Below the pieces are notes generated by a model. It worked only from the letters and a program-made list of their open reading frames with translations. It made no database searches and was not told the origin of the DNA. From the NCBI RefSeq assembly GCF_003797945.1, contig NZ_RKKU01000001.1:1-64000 (forward strand): a stretch of DNA of 64,000 nt, in the 5' to 3' direction. Positions 35,891 through 48,331 of the stretch are shown one piece after another. This DNA comes from Pseudomonas neustonica (lineage in GTDB: Bacteria; Pseudomonadota; Gammaproteobacteria; Pseudomonadales; Pseudomonadaceae). A program made the position numbers and the translations under genes. Every line of letters starts with the position of its first letter. The stretch's first letter is position 1.

Positions 35891-37522
35891 ATGGCAGCGA
35901 CCTTGCGCCTCGTGATGGCCCAGCTGAATATGCGGGTCGGCGATATCCCCGGTAACCTTGATCGCATCATTAGTGCGTCTGTACATGCACGTGATGAACT
36001 GGGGGCACGGGTCATTTTGTTTCCCGAGCTGTCTTTGTGCGGTTATCCGCCTGAGGACTTGTTACTGCGCTCGAACATGCAGGCGCGTATTGAGAGTGCG
36101 TTGCAGCGATTGTGTGATGAAGTGCAGGGCATTCATGTCGTAGTGGGCTATCCCTGGCAGAGCGAAGGGCAGTGTTTCAACATGGCTGCCGTCATCGCCG
36201 ATGGGAAAATAGTCGCTTCCTATGCCAAGCAGCAGTTGCCCAATTACCGCGTATTTGATGAAAAGCGCTACTTCACCGAGGGCGATGGCGCCTGTGTAGT
36301 GGACATAGAGGGTCTGCCGGTTGCGCTGAGTATTTGTGAGGATATTTGGCATCCGCAACCGATGGCGCTCGCGGCCCAGGCCGGTGGACGCCTGATGCTC
36401 AATCTGAATGCCTCGCCATTTCATATGGATAAGCAGCAGGAGCGTGAAGCCATGTTGGCTGAGCGTGCGCAGCAAGGCGGCATGCCGATCATTTACGTCA
36501 ATCAGGTGGGTGGGCAGGATGAACTGGTGTTTGATGGCGGCTCGGTCGCCATTGGCAGCAGTGGGCATGTTGCCTGTCGGGTCGGGGCCTTTGATGAAGG
36601 CTTGTATCCGGTGGACGTGCTGTTTGACGATGAGTCGGTCAAGTTGCATCAGGGGGCGCTGGCCGCTATGCCGGAGCTCGAGGCAAGCGTTTATCAGGCG
36701 CTGGTCACCGGGGTGCGCGATTACGTCAATAAGAACGGCTTCAAGGGAGTGGTGCTTGGGCTATCGGGTGGTATCGATTCTGCGCTGACGTTGGCAGTGG
36801 CAGTCGATGCGCTGGGCGCTGAAAGGGTTGAGGCGGTGATGATGCCCTACCACTACACCTCCGGCATGAGCCTCGAAGACGCCGAGGCGCAGGCTAATAC
36901 CCAGCGGGTTACCTACCGTGTGCTGCCCATCGCGCCTATGGTTGAGGCGTTTATGACTACGCTGGAGCCTGTTTTCGCCGGTCTGCCGCGCGACACTACG
37001 GAAGAAAACCTGCAGGCGCGCTGCCGTGGCACGTTATTGATGGCGCTATCGAACAAGACTGGCTCGCTGGTACTGACCACAGGTAACAAGAGTGAGATGG
37101 CCGTGGGTTATGCGACCTTGTATGGCGATATGGCCGGCGGCTTTGATGTGCTGAAGGATGTGCCCAAGACGCTGGTGTTCCGGCTGGCTGAGTATCGCAA
37201 CAGCATCGACCCGGTTATCCCGCAGCGCGTGATTGATCGACCGCCATCTGCCGAATTGGCACCGGACCAGAAAGATGAGGATTCGTTGCCGGCTTACCCG
37301 GAGCTGGATGAGATATTGCGTCTGTACATCGAGCATGATCAGTCAGCGAGTGCGATTATCGCCGCTGGCTTTGCCGAGGATGTGGTCAAGCGTGTGCTCA
37401 GGCTGGTTGATCTCAATGAGTACAAGCGCCGCCAGGCTGCGGTGGGTGCACGGGTTACCCAGCGCGGCTTTGGGCGTGACCGTCGCTATCCTATTACCTC
37501 TGGTTGGGCACTGGATGATTGA
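35891..37522 (+). CDS. nadE: Glutamine-dependent NAD+ synthetase
   Basis: NadE amidates deamido-NAD to NAD, taking ammonia from glutamine. The 543 residues join a nitrilase-type glutaminase domain with catalytic Glu46, Lys113 and Cys149 to a PP-loop synthetase domain with SGGIDS at 292-297. AGGAG lies seven bases before the ATG at 35891, so this is preferred to the GTG at 35885. It is divergent from the small zinc-ribbon gene and ends at a dense repeat region with a bidirectional terminator shared with bamD. Confidence 0.95.
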   Translation: MAATLRLVMAQLNMRVGDIPGNLDRIISASVHARDELGARVILFPELSLCGYPPEDLLLRSNMQARIESALQRLCDEVQGIHVVVGYPWQSEGQCFNMAAVIADGKIVASYAKQQLPNYRVFDEKRYFTEGDGACVVDIEGLPVALSICEDIWHPQPMALAAQAGGRLMLNLNASPFHMDKQQEREAMLAERAQQGGMPIIYVNQVGGQDELVFDGGSVAIGSSGHVACRVGAFDEGLYPVDVLFDDESVKLHQGALAAMPELEASVYQALVTGVRDYVNKNGFKGVVLGLSGGIDSALTLAVAVDALGAERVEAVMMPYHYTSGMSLEDAEAQANTQRVTYRVLPIAPMVEAFMTTLEPVFAGLPRDTTEENLQARCRGTLLMALSNKTGSLVLTTGNKSEMAVGYATLYGDMAGGFDVLKDVPKTLVFRLAEYRNSIDPVIPQRVIDRPPSAELAPDQKDEDSLPAYPELDEILRLYIEHDQSASAIIAAGFAEDVVKRVLRLVDLNEYKRRQAAVGARVTQRGFGRDRRYPITSGWALDD

Positions 37523-37530
37523 GCAGCCAC

Positions 37531-37579
37531 AAGCCATAAGCCATAAGCCATAAGCCATAAGCTTCAAGCTTCAAGCTTC
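37531..37579 (+). repeat. Heptamer array: AAGCCAT x4 then AAGCTTC x3
   Basis: Four perfect AAGCCAT units run without a break into three perfect AAGCTTC units, all in one 7-base phase, nine bases after the nadE stop codon. The switch of the variable triplet inside one array shows that AAGC is the constant part. Confidence 0.95.
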
Positions 37580-37583
37580 AAGT

Positions 37584-37643
37584 AAGAGCAAGAGCAAGAG
37601 CAAAAGCAAAAGCAAAAGAAAAAGAAAAAGCAAAAGCAAAAGC
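37584..37643 (+). repeat. Hexamer array: ten AARAGM-type units
   Basis: Directly after the heptamers the period changes to six: AAGAGC x3, AAAAGC x2, AAAAGA x2, AAAAGC x3 (60 bases). The plus strand is almost purely purine, with C only at the sixth position. Such a tract could adopt unusual structure, and its length is probably unstable. Confidence 0.9.
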
Positions 37644-37677
37644 GGCTTGACGGTGGTGATAGTGAGTTTACGCTTTT

Positions 37678-37726
37678 GTAGCTTGTAGCTTGTAGCTTGT
37701 AGCTTGTAGCTTGTAGCTTGTAGCTT
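37678..37726 (-). repeat. GTAGCTT x7 array (minus strand AAGCTAC)
   Basis: Seven perfect GTAGCTT units lie just before the shared nadE/bamD terminator. On the minus strand the unit is AAGCTAC, facing the plus-strand AAGCNNN array at 37531-37579, so the locus again has inward-facing arms. Confidence 0.95.
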
Positions 37727-37734
37727 GCAGCAAC

Positions 37735-37774
37735 AAAAAAGCCCGCGCTGATGCAAATCAGCGCGGGCTTTTTT
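37735..37774. terminator. Bidirectional terminator between nadE and bamD
   Basis: AAAAAAGCCCGCGCTGAT pairs with ATCAGCGCGGGCTTTTTT around a 4-base loop. A and T runs on the two sides make it work in both directions for the convergent genes. Confidence 0.93.
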
Positions 37775-37787
37775 ACAGGGTCAGATT

Positions 37788-38777
37788 TTAGTCAATCAGA
37801 CCGAAGGTGATGCGGTTCCAGAATGAACGGCGGCCTTCTTCGTCATGCACTCGAACCTCACGGGGCAGAGCTGCCACAGCGTCTTGGTACTCGCGATCCA
37901 TCTGGCGTTGCATCTGCGTTTTCGCGGTGCGTGGCGGTGGTGCAGTCAACACATCCATGGCGCTGACGGACATGGATTCCATCCAGTTCATCTCAGGCTG
38001 GCTGGGCTCGACGTGATGCTTGAACTTGCCTTTAACCAGTGCTGGATGCTCGGGGTAATTCAGTTTCAGGGTCTCCAGCGCGCTGTCAGCCAGATCGTGC
38101 ATCGCCAGGCGGTCATAACCGGCAACCATGAGCGCCAGGCCGTTGCCTACCGCTGGGGTCTGCTGGTAGTTCTCCACAATGTAGCGGCCGCGGTTGGCAG
38201 CAGCCAGGTAAGCGCCGCGCTTGAGGTAGTAGTGACCCACGTGGGCGTCGTAGTCGGCCAGCAGGTTGCGCAGGTATACCATGCGCAGACGAGCGTCAGG
38301 GGCGTATTGGCTATTAGGGTAACGGTTGATCAACTGCGCGAAGTCGTTGAACGAGTCACGGGCTGCACCCGGATCACGGCGGGTCATGTCCAGCGGCAAA
38401 AAGCGCTCGAAGATGCCCCGGTCGCGGGTAAAGGAGGCCAGGCCGCGAATGTAGTAGGCGTAGTCGACATTGGGATGCTGCGGGTGCAGGCGAATAAAGC
38501 GATCTGCGGACGCTGTGGCTGCCTCCGGCTCCATATTTTCGTAGTAGGCGTAGATCAGCTCAAGTTGCGCTTGATCGGCATAGCGGCCGAACGGGTAACG
38601 CGATTCCAGCGCCCGCAGGGTCTCAATCGCAGGGCCAAAATTTTCTGCGTCCAGATCGGTTTGCGCTTTGCGGTAAAGCTCTGATTCGCTGAGCGACTCG
38701 TCGATTACGGTCTTATTGGTAGAACAGGCGGCAACAAAAGCGAGCAGGCCGACCAGCAGGAGATGTTTCAGCGACAT
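37788..38777 (-). CDS. bamD: Outer-membrane assembly lipoprotein BamD
   Basis: BamD is the essential lipoprotein of the BAM complex that inserts beta-barrel proteins in the outer membrane. The lipoprotein signal ends in the lipobox F-V-A-A-Cys18. Five TPR-like repeats follow (for example [22 protein letters not shown] and [20 protein letters not shown]). At 329 residues it is longer than E. coli BamD (245) because of a C-terminal extension of roughly 80 residues, common in pseudomonads (ComL). It is divergent from rluD. Confidence 0.94.
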   Translation of the reverse strand: MSLKHLLLVGLLAFVAACSTNKTVIDESLSESELYRKAQTDLDAENFGPAIETLRALESRYPFGRYADQAQLELIYAYYENMEPEAATASADRFIRLHPQHPNVDYAYYIRGLASFTRDRGIFERFLPLDMTRRDPGAARDSFNDFAQLINRYPNSQYAPDARLRMVYLRNLLADYDAHVGHYYLKRGAYLAAANRGRYIVENYQQTPAVGNGLALMVAGYDRLAMHDLADSALETLKLNYPEHPALVKGKFKHHVEPSQPEMNWMESMSVSAMDVLTAPPPRTAKTQMQRQMDREYQDAVAALPREVRVHDEEGRRSFWNRITFGLID

Positions 38778-38956
38778 ATCATGACATCCGAATGGACGGC
38801 GCCACGCTGTTTCGACAGCAGCCGTCCTGTTATAGTTAAGGCTTGTGCAGCAGTCCCGGCAAACCGGGAAAAGCCGTATTTAACCACAGCGCAGAGACGA
38901 AACCAAAAGGGATTGCATCTGCCGCTTCATAGTCCGCTTTATCCAACGAGTCCTGT

Positions 38957-39916
38957 ATGACCGATCGTATTCTTTTGTCTGCACAAGTTAGTCACGAGTC
39001 AGGTAGTCAACGCCTTGACCAAGCGGCGGCCCAATTGTTTCCTGAACACTCGCGGTCGCGCCTGCAGGCTTGGATAAAAGATGGCAGTCTGCTGGTTGAT
39101 GGCGAGCAAAAACGAACGCGCGATATGGTTTACGGCGGTGAGCAGCTGACGCTCAATGCTGAGCGTGAAGTGCAGGGAGACTGGCAGCCTGAAGCAATTG
39201 CTCTGGACATTATCTATGAAGACGATGCTCTGCTGGTAATCAACAAACCAGCCGGTCTGGTGGTGCATCCGGCCGCCGGGCACCGCGATGGCACGCTGTT
39301 GAATGCGCTCCTGCATCACTCGCCTGAGCTGGCAAAGGTGCCGCGCGCAGGTATTGTGCATCGCCTGGATAAAGACACCACAGGCCTGATGGTGGTCGCC
39401 AAGACAATTGAAGCGCAAACCGATCTGGTGGCGCAGCTGCAGGCGCGGACCGTAAGCCGTGAGTACGAATGTGTGGTGGTCGGCGTTATGACCGCGGGCG
39501 GCAAGGTTGACCAACCTATTGCGCGGCACGGTACGCAGCGGCAGAAAATGGCAGTAGTTGCTGGCGGCAAGCAGGCGATCAGCCATTATCGCGTGATCAA
39601 TCGCTTTCGCGCGCACACTCATGTGAAGGTCAAGCTGGAAACCGGCCGCACTCACCAGATTCGCGTCCACATGAGTCATATTTACTTTCCGCTGGTAGGC
39701 GACACCACCTACGGTGGCCGGTTGCGTATTCCGCCAGGCGCCAGTCCTGAGTTGATCAGCGAGTTGCGCGAGTTCCCTCGTCAGGCACTGCACGCACGCC
39801 GGCTTGAGCTGGAGCACCCGCTGGATGGTCGTCTGATGCAGTGGCAAGTCCCTATACCTGCTGATATGCAGCATCTGCTGGCGCTGCTTAAAGAGGACGG
39901 TGAGATAGCCGAATGA
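38957..39916 (+). CDS. rluD: 23S rRNA pseudouridine synthase RluD
   Basis: RluD makes pseudouridines 1911, 1915 and 1917 in helix 69 of 23S rRNA. An N-terminal S4 RNA-binding domain (about 15-75) precedes the catalytic domain with H-R-L-D138-K-D-T-T-G-L, where Asp138 is the catalytic residue. The length of 319 is normal. The pgeF start overlaps its stop codon by four bases (ATGA), giving a coupled rluD-pgeF operon, with clpB next as in P. aeruginosa. Confidence 0.95.
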   Translation: MTDRILLSAQVSHESGSQRLDQAAAQLFPEHSRSRLQAWIKDGSLLVDGEQKRTRDMVYGGEQLTLNAEREVQGDWQPEAIALDIIYEDDALLVINKPAGLVVHPAAGHRDGTLLNALLHHSPELAKVPRAGIVHRLDKDTTGLMVVAKTIEAQTDLVAQLQARTVSREYECVVVGVMTAGGKVDQPIARHGTQRQKMAVVAGGKQAISHYRVINRFRAHTHVKVKLETGRTHQIRVHMSHIYFPLVGDTTYGGRLRIPPGASPELISELREFPRQALHARRLELEHPLDGRLMQWQVPIPADMQHLLALLKEDGEIAE

Positions 39917-40644
39917 GTCCGTTGTGGATCAGCGCCGAATGGCCAGCGCCTGCGAATGTACGAACCTGCATCACTACGCGCCGTGGTGGTTGCAGCCAGG
40001 GACCCTGGAAGGGCTTTAATCTGGGTAGCCATGTGGGTGACGAAGTCAGCCACGTGGCGGCCAATCGTGCCGAACTGCAGCGCGTACTGGGCTGTGCTCC
40101 CGCCTGGTTGAACCAGACCCACAGTACGCATTTGGTTAAGGCGGACGCCACTCAGGTTCTCGACGCCGACGCCAGCTGGACCAATGAGCGTAACATCGCC
40201 TGTACGGTGATGACGGCAGACTGTTTGCCGGTGCTTTTCTGCAATAAGGATGGCACTCGTGTTGCTGCCGCTCACGCGGGCTGGAGAGGTTTGCTCGATG
40301 GCATATTGGAGCAGACGATAAAAGGTATGGGTAGCCCCGGTTACTCGCTAATGGCATGGCTGGGGCCGGCTATTGGTTCGCAAGAGTTTGAAGTCGGACC
40401 TGAGGTGCGCGCGGCGTTTATTTCCGCAGATGCGCAATCCGCTGCTGCTTTTCTGCCCTCCGCGCGTGCGGGGCATTATCTCGCCGATATCTATTTACTT
40501 GCACGTCAGCGTCTTGCCAATGCCGGGGTCACTGCAGTCTATGGCGGGGATTTATGCACTGTCAGCGAGCCTGCGCGCTATTTTTCCTATCGTCGTGATG
40601 GGCAAACCGGACGCTTCGCCTCCTTGATCTGGTTACGCGACTGA
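39913..40644 (+). CDS. pgeF: PgeF/YfiH peptidoglycan-editing, multicopper-like protein
   Basis: The 243-residue DUF152/YfiH protein has the family's metal and catalytic residues: His70 (NQTHST), Cys104 (TADCLPVL) and His121 (AAHAGWRG). In E. coli YfiH removes wrongly incorporated residues from UDP-MurNAc; relatives act as purine nucleoside phosphorylases. It was earlier labelled a laccase or polyphenol oxidase. It is translationally coupled to rluD. Confidence 0.9.
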   Translation: MSPLWISAEWPAPANVRTCITTRRGGCSQGPWKGFNLGSHVGDEVSHVAANRAELQRVLGCAPAWLNQTHSTHLVKADATQVLDADASWTNERNIACTVMTADCLPVLFCNKDGTRVAAAHAGWRGLLDGILEQTIKGMGSPGYSLMAWLGPAIGSQEFEVGPEVRAAFISADAQSAAAFLPSARAGHYLADIYLLARQRLANAGVTAVYGGDLCTVSEPARYFSYRRDGQTGRFASLIWLRD

Positions 40645-40791
40645 TCATTTTCTACTGTCCAATCAATTGGCAGCTCATTAGCGCAGACCGGGCGTTGATC
40701 GGCTAGGCTTGGGCGGTGGCGATATTTTTTGCTGAAGCGTCAATGAAAAAGGCTAAGTGACAAAAAATTGACCCTTATCAGCTTCCTTGGC

Positions 40792-40819
40792 CTTGAAAGC
40801 GCCATAATAGTCCTCATTA
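40792..40819 (+). promoter_or_regulatory. Sigma-32 (RpoH) heat-shock promoter of clpB
   Basis: CTTGAAA at 40792-40798 is an exact -35 element. After a 13-base spacer, CCTCATTA at 40812-40819 closely matches the CCCCATNT -10. The position, about 70 bases before clpB, a classical heat-shock gene, supports the call. A hairpin ACCGCC/GGCGGT (40846-40863) follows in the leader. Confidence 0.8.
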
Positions 40820-40891
40820 AATAGTCATGAATATCGACTCTGCCTACCGCCACCCTTGGCGGTTCAGGCCACTTAACACAGGACGAATACC

Positions 40892-43459
<2,568 letters not shown>

Positions 43460-43478
43460 TTGATGGTGTAGCGTTAAG

Positions 43479-43511
43479 AAGCCCCGCACGGGAAACCGTG
43501 CGGGGTTTTTT
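43479..43511 (+). terminator. Intrinsic terminator of clpB
   Basis: AAGCCCCGCACGG pairs with CCGTGCGGGG around a GAAA tetraloop and is followed by TTTTTT. Confidence 0.93.
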
Positions 43512-43661
43512 GTTTGTGTGGTCTTACTCAAGCCTGCTTTTCGCCCTAGGCCATCCCGGCCACGCGGCCCCTCGGGTTCGCTGCGTTGCTCGGCCTGGCG
43601 GGGACCGGGGCCGTACCGAGCTCGCCGTCTGGTGGCAGAATCAGCGACTTCTGAAATAGTG
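43512..43661. other. GC-rich spacer between clpB and aceF terminators
   Basis: About 150 bases lie between two opposed terminators and belong to neither transcript. The block is unusually GC-rich (43550-43630) with short GGCC/CGGGG palindromes and no clear gene. In P. aeruginosa clpB and aceF are far apart, so this may mark a rearrangement junction. Confidence 0.35.
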
Positions 43662-43695
43662 AAAAAAAAGCCCCGGGAAATCCCGAGGCTTTTTT
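43662..43695 (-). terminator. Intrinsic terminator of aceEF
   Basis: AAAAAAAAGCC, then CGGGA / TCCCG around a short AA loop, and GGCTTTTTT form a hairpin with A and T runs on both sides, 18 bases past the aceF stop codon on the minus strand. Confidence 0.9.
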
Positions 43696-43712
43696 ACAGT
43701 GCTATCGAACGC

Positions 43713-45368
43713 TTACAGCAACATGGAGCGGATATCGCCGAGCAGTTCACCGAGCCGCTTGGTGAATTGCGCCGCCGCTGCGCCGTTAATCGCACGGTGG
43801 TCGTAGGACAGTGATAGCGGCAGCATCAACTGCGGCTGGAACACTTTACCATCCCATACCGGCTGCATGGTTGCCTTGGAAACCCCCAGAATTGCAACTT
43901 CAGGGCTATTCACAATAGGTGTGAAGTAAGTGCCGCCGATGTGTCCCAAACTGGAAATGGTAAAGCAGGCACCCTGCATGGCGTCGGCACCAAGTTTCTT
44001 GTTGCGCGCCTTCTCTGCCAGCTCAGCCGCTTCGCCTGCCAGTTGCAGCAGACTCTTCTTGTCGACATCGCGAATGACTGGAACCAACAAGCCGTCCGGC
44101 GTATCAACGGCAAAGCCGATATGCACGTACTTCTTCTGGATCAACTGCTTGCCATTGGGCGCCAGCGCCACGTTGAAGCCCGGTTGTTCGTTCAGAACAT
44201 GTGCGCAGGCCTTGAGCAGGAAGGGCAGGATGGTCAGCTTGACGCCAGCCTTTTCTGCCACGGCTTTCTGGTCTTTGCGGAAGACTTCCAGCGCGCTGAT
44301 GTCTGCCAGGTCAAATTGGGTGACATGCGGTACGTTTAGCCAGCTGCGATGAATGTTGGTCGCACCAGCCTGCTGCAGGCGAGTCATGTCCTTGGTTTCA
44401 ATCTCGCCAAAGCGCGAGAAATCGACTTCAGGCACGGCCGGAATACCCGAGCCACCAGCAGCCGTGGGCGCGCCTTTCTGCTGTTTCATTACCGCTTTTA
44501 CGTGCTGCTGCACATCTTCTTTGAGGATGCGATCACGCGGGCCTGACGGTTTGACGTCGGCCAGCTCGATACCGAACTCGCGGGCCAGTAGTCGCACTGC
44601 AGGGCCGGCATGGACCTTGGCGCCTTCGCGGCTAGGGCCACCGACCGGAGGCGGTGTATCGGCGTCCTGCGTCTTGCTCTGCGCTGGCTTGGGTTTATCT
44701 TCGCTAGTCGGCTCGGGGCTGCTGCTGGCTGCTTCTGCAGCGGCTTCCGGTTCTGCGTCGTCTGCGTCGTCTGCTTCGCCCTGAACCTGCATATGCATGA
44801 TCAGATCGCCGGTTTTGACGTCCTGCTCCAGCTTCACCTCGATGGACTCGATCACCCCGGCGAAGGGCGCTGGCAGTTCCATGCTGGCCTTGTCTGACTC
44901 CAGCACCAGCAGCGATTGGTCGGCTTCGACCTTGTCGCCCTTGCTGACCAGAATCTCGATAACCTTGGCACCTGCGTCTGAGCCCAGGTCCGGTACCTTG
45001 ACCGGCTCGCTCTTGCTGGCGGCCTGCTTCTGCTCGCCTTTGGGCTTCGCCGGTTTTTTCTCTTCCTGTTTGGGCTCCGACTCTTTCGCCGGTTCCTTGG
45101 CTGCGGATTTTTCCGGCTCGGCTTTGCTGTCGTCGCTGGCTACGTCCAGCTCGATCAGTGAGTCACCTTCTTTCAGGTTGTCGCCCAGTTTGGTTTTGAT
45201 GGATTTCACCACGCCGCCTTTGGGGCAGGGTACTTCCATGCTGGCCTTGTCGGACTCCAGTACAACCAGGGACTGCTCCGCCTCGACGGTATCGCCTTCC
45301 TTGACCAGAATCTCGATGACTTCACCCTCACCGCCGCCGATGTCGGGTACTTTAATAACTTCACTCAT
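43713..45368 (-). CDS. aceF: Pyruvate dehydrogenase E2, dihydrolipoamide acetyltransferase
   Basis: AceF is the core of the pyruvate dehydrogenase complex and moves the acetyl group to CoA. The 551 residues hold two lipoyl domains with lipoyl lysines Lys41 and Lys160 (both in ESDKASME), joined by Ala/Lys/Pro/Glu-rich linkers. An E1/E3-binding domain (about 255-290) and the acetyltransferase domain follow, with D523-H524-R-A-I-N-G. E. coli has three lipoyl domains; two is normal for pseudomonads. AGGAG precedes the ATG, 11 bases after aceE. Confidence 0.97.
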   Translation of the reverse strand: MSEVIKVPDIGGGEGEVIEILVKEGDTVEAEQSLVVLESDKASMEVPCPKGGVVKSIKTKLGDNLKEGDSLIELDVASDDSKAEPEKSAAKEPAKESEPKQEEKKPAKPKGEQKQAASKSEPVKVPDLGSDAGAKVIEILVSKGDKVEADQSLLVLESDKASMELPAPFAGVIESIEVKLEQDVKTGDLIMHMQVQGEADDADDAEPEAAAEAASSSPEPTSEDKPKPAQSKTQDADTPPPVGGPSREGAKVHAGPAVRLLAREFGIELADVKPSGPRDRILKEDVQQHVKAVMKQQKGAPTAAGGSGIPAVPEVDFSRFGEIETKDMTRLQQAGATNIHRSWLNVPHVTQFDLADISALEVFRKDQKAVAEKAGVKLTILPFLLKACAHVLNEQPGFNVALAPNGKQLIQKKYVHIGFAVDTPDGLLVPVIRDVDKKSLLQLAGEAAELAEKARNKKLGADAMQGACFTISSLGHIGGTYFTPIVNSPEVAILGVSKATMQPVWDGKVFQPQLMLPLSLSYDHRAINGAAAAQFTKRLGELLGDIRSMLL

Positions 45369-45379
45369 ACCGTCGCTCC

Positions 45380-48037
<2,658 letters not shown>

Positions 48038-48177
48038 TATTGGTCTCCAGACCTTGTGGGCCTTGCAAGTGCCGGAATGCGCCATGCTGCTGTGAACGGA
48101 TTAGTTCGCAGTCATGCCGTGCGCGGGTTTCCAAAACACCTGTGGGTGTTGTGACACGGGTTGACGGAATTTGTTCT

Positions 48178-48192
48178 TGTAGTTTTACTACA
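48178..48192. promoter_or_regulatory. Palindromic operator candidate 1 (TGTAGTTTTACTACA)
   Basis: A perfect 6-3-6 inverted repeat (TGTAGT-TTT-ACTACA) lies 141 bases before aceE and 140 before glnE. It shares outer half-sites TGTAG/CTACA with the second palindrome. Size and symmetry suit a dimeric helix-turn-helix regulator. A short RNA hairpin role is the alternative. Confidence 0.5.
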
Positions 48193-48228
48193 AAAAGACT
48201 GCTTATTCCAGCACGAATTAGCCTTTCA

Positions 48229-48243
48229 TGTAGCTTTGCTACA
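48229..48243. promoter_or_regulatory. Palindromic operator candidate 2 (TGTAGCTTTGCTACA)
   Basis: This second perfect 6-3-6 palindrome (TGTAGC-TTT-GCTACA) is centred 51 bases from the first, close to five helical turns, so both sites face the same side of the DNA. Confidence 0.5.
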
Positions 48244-48331
48244 TTGTGACTCTCCGGTCGGCTTTGCCTGTGCTTTCCTGCCGACCGCCATCATGGCAAG
48301 CTGCCGTTTCGGTTTTTGTACAGGATAGACC

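Noticed and set aside
37531..37726. CRISPR-like repeat array
   Set aside because: Units of six or seven bases without spacers and no cas genes; these are simple tandem repeats.
37571..37756. Small open frame with a poly-Leu stretch
   Set aside because: It is simply the translation of the heptamer and hexamer repeats and the terminator.
38999..39874. 291-codon open frame antisense to rluD
   Set aside because: Inside rluD, whose catalytic motif is intact; no independent support.
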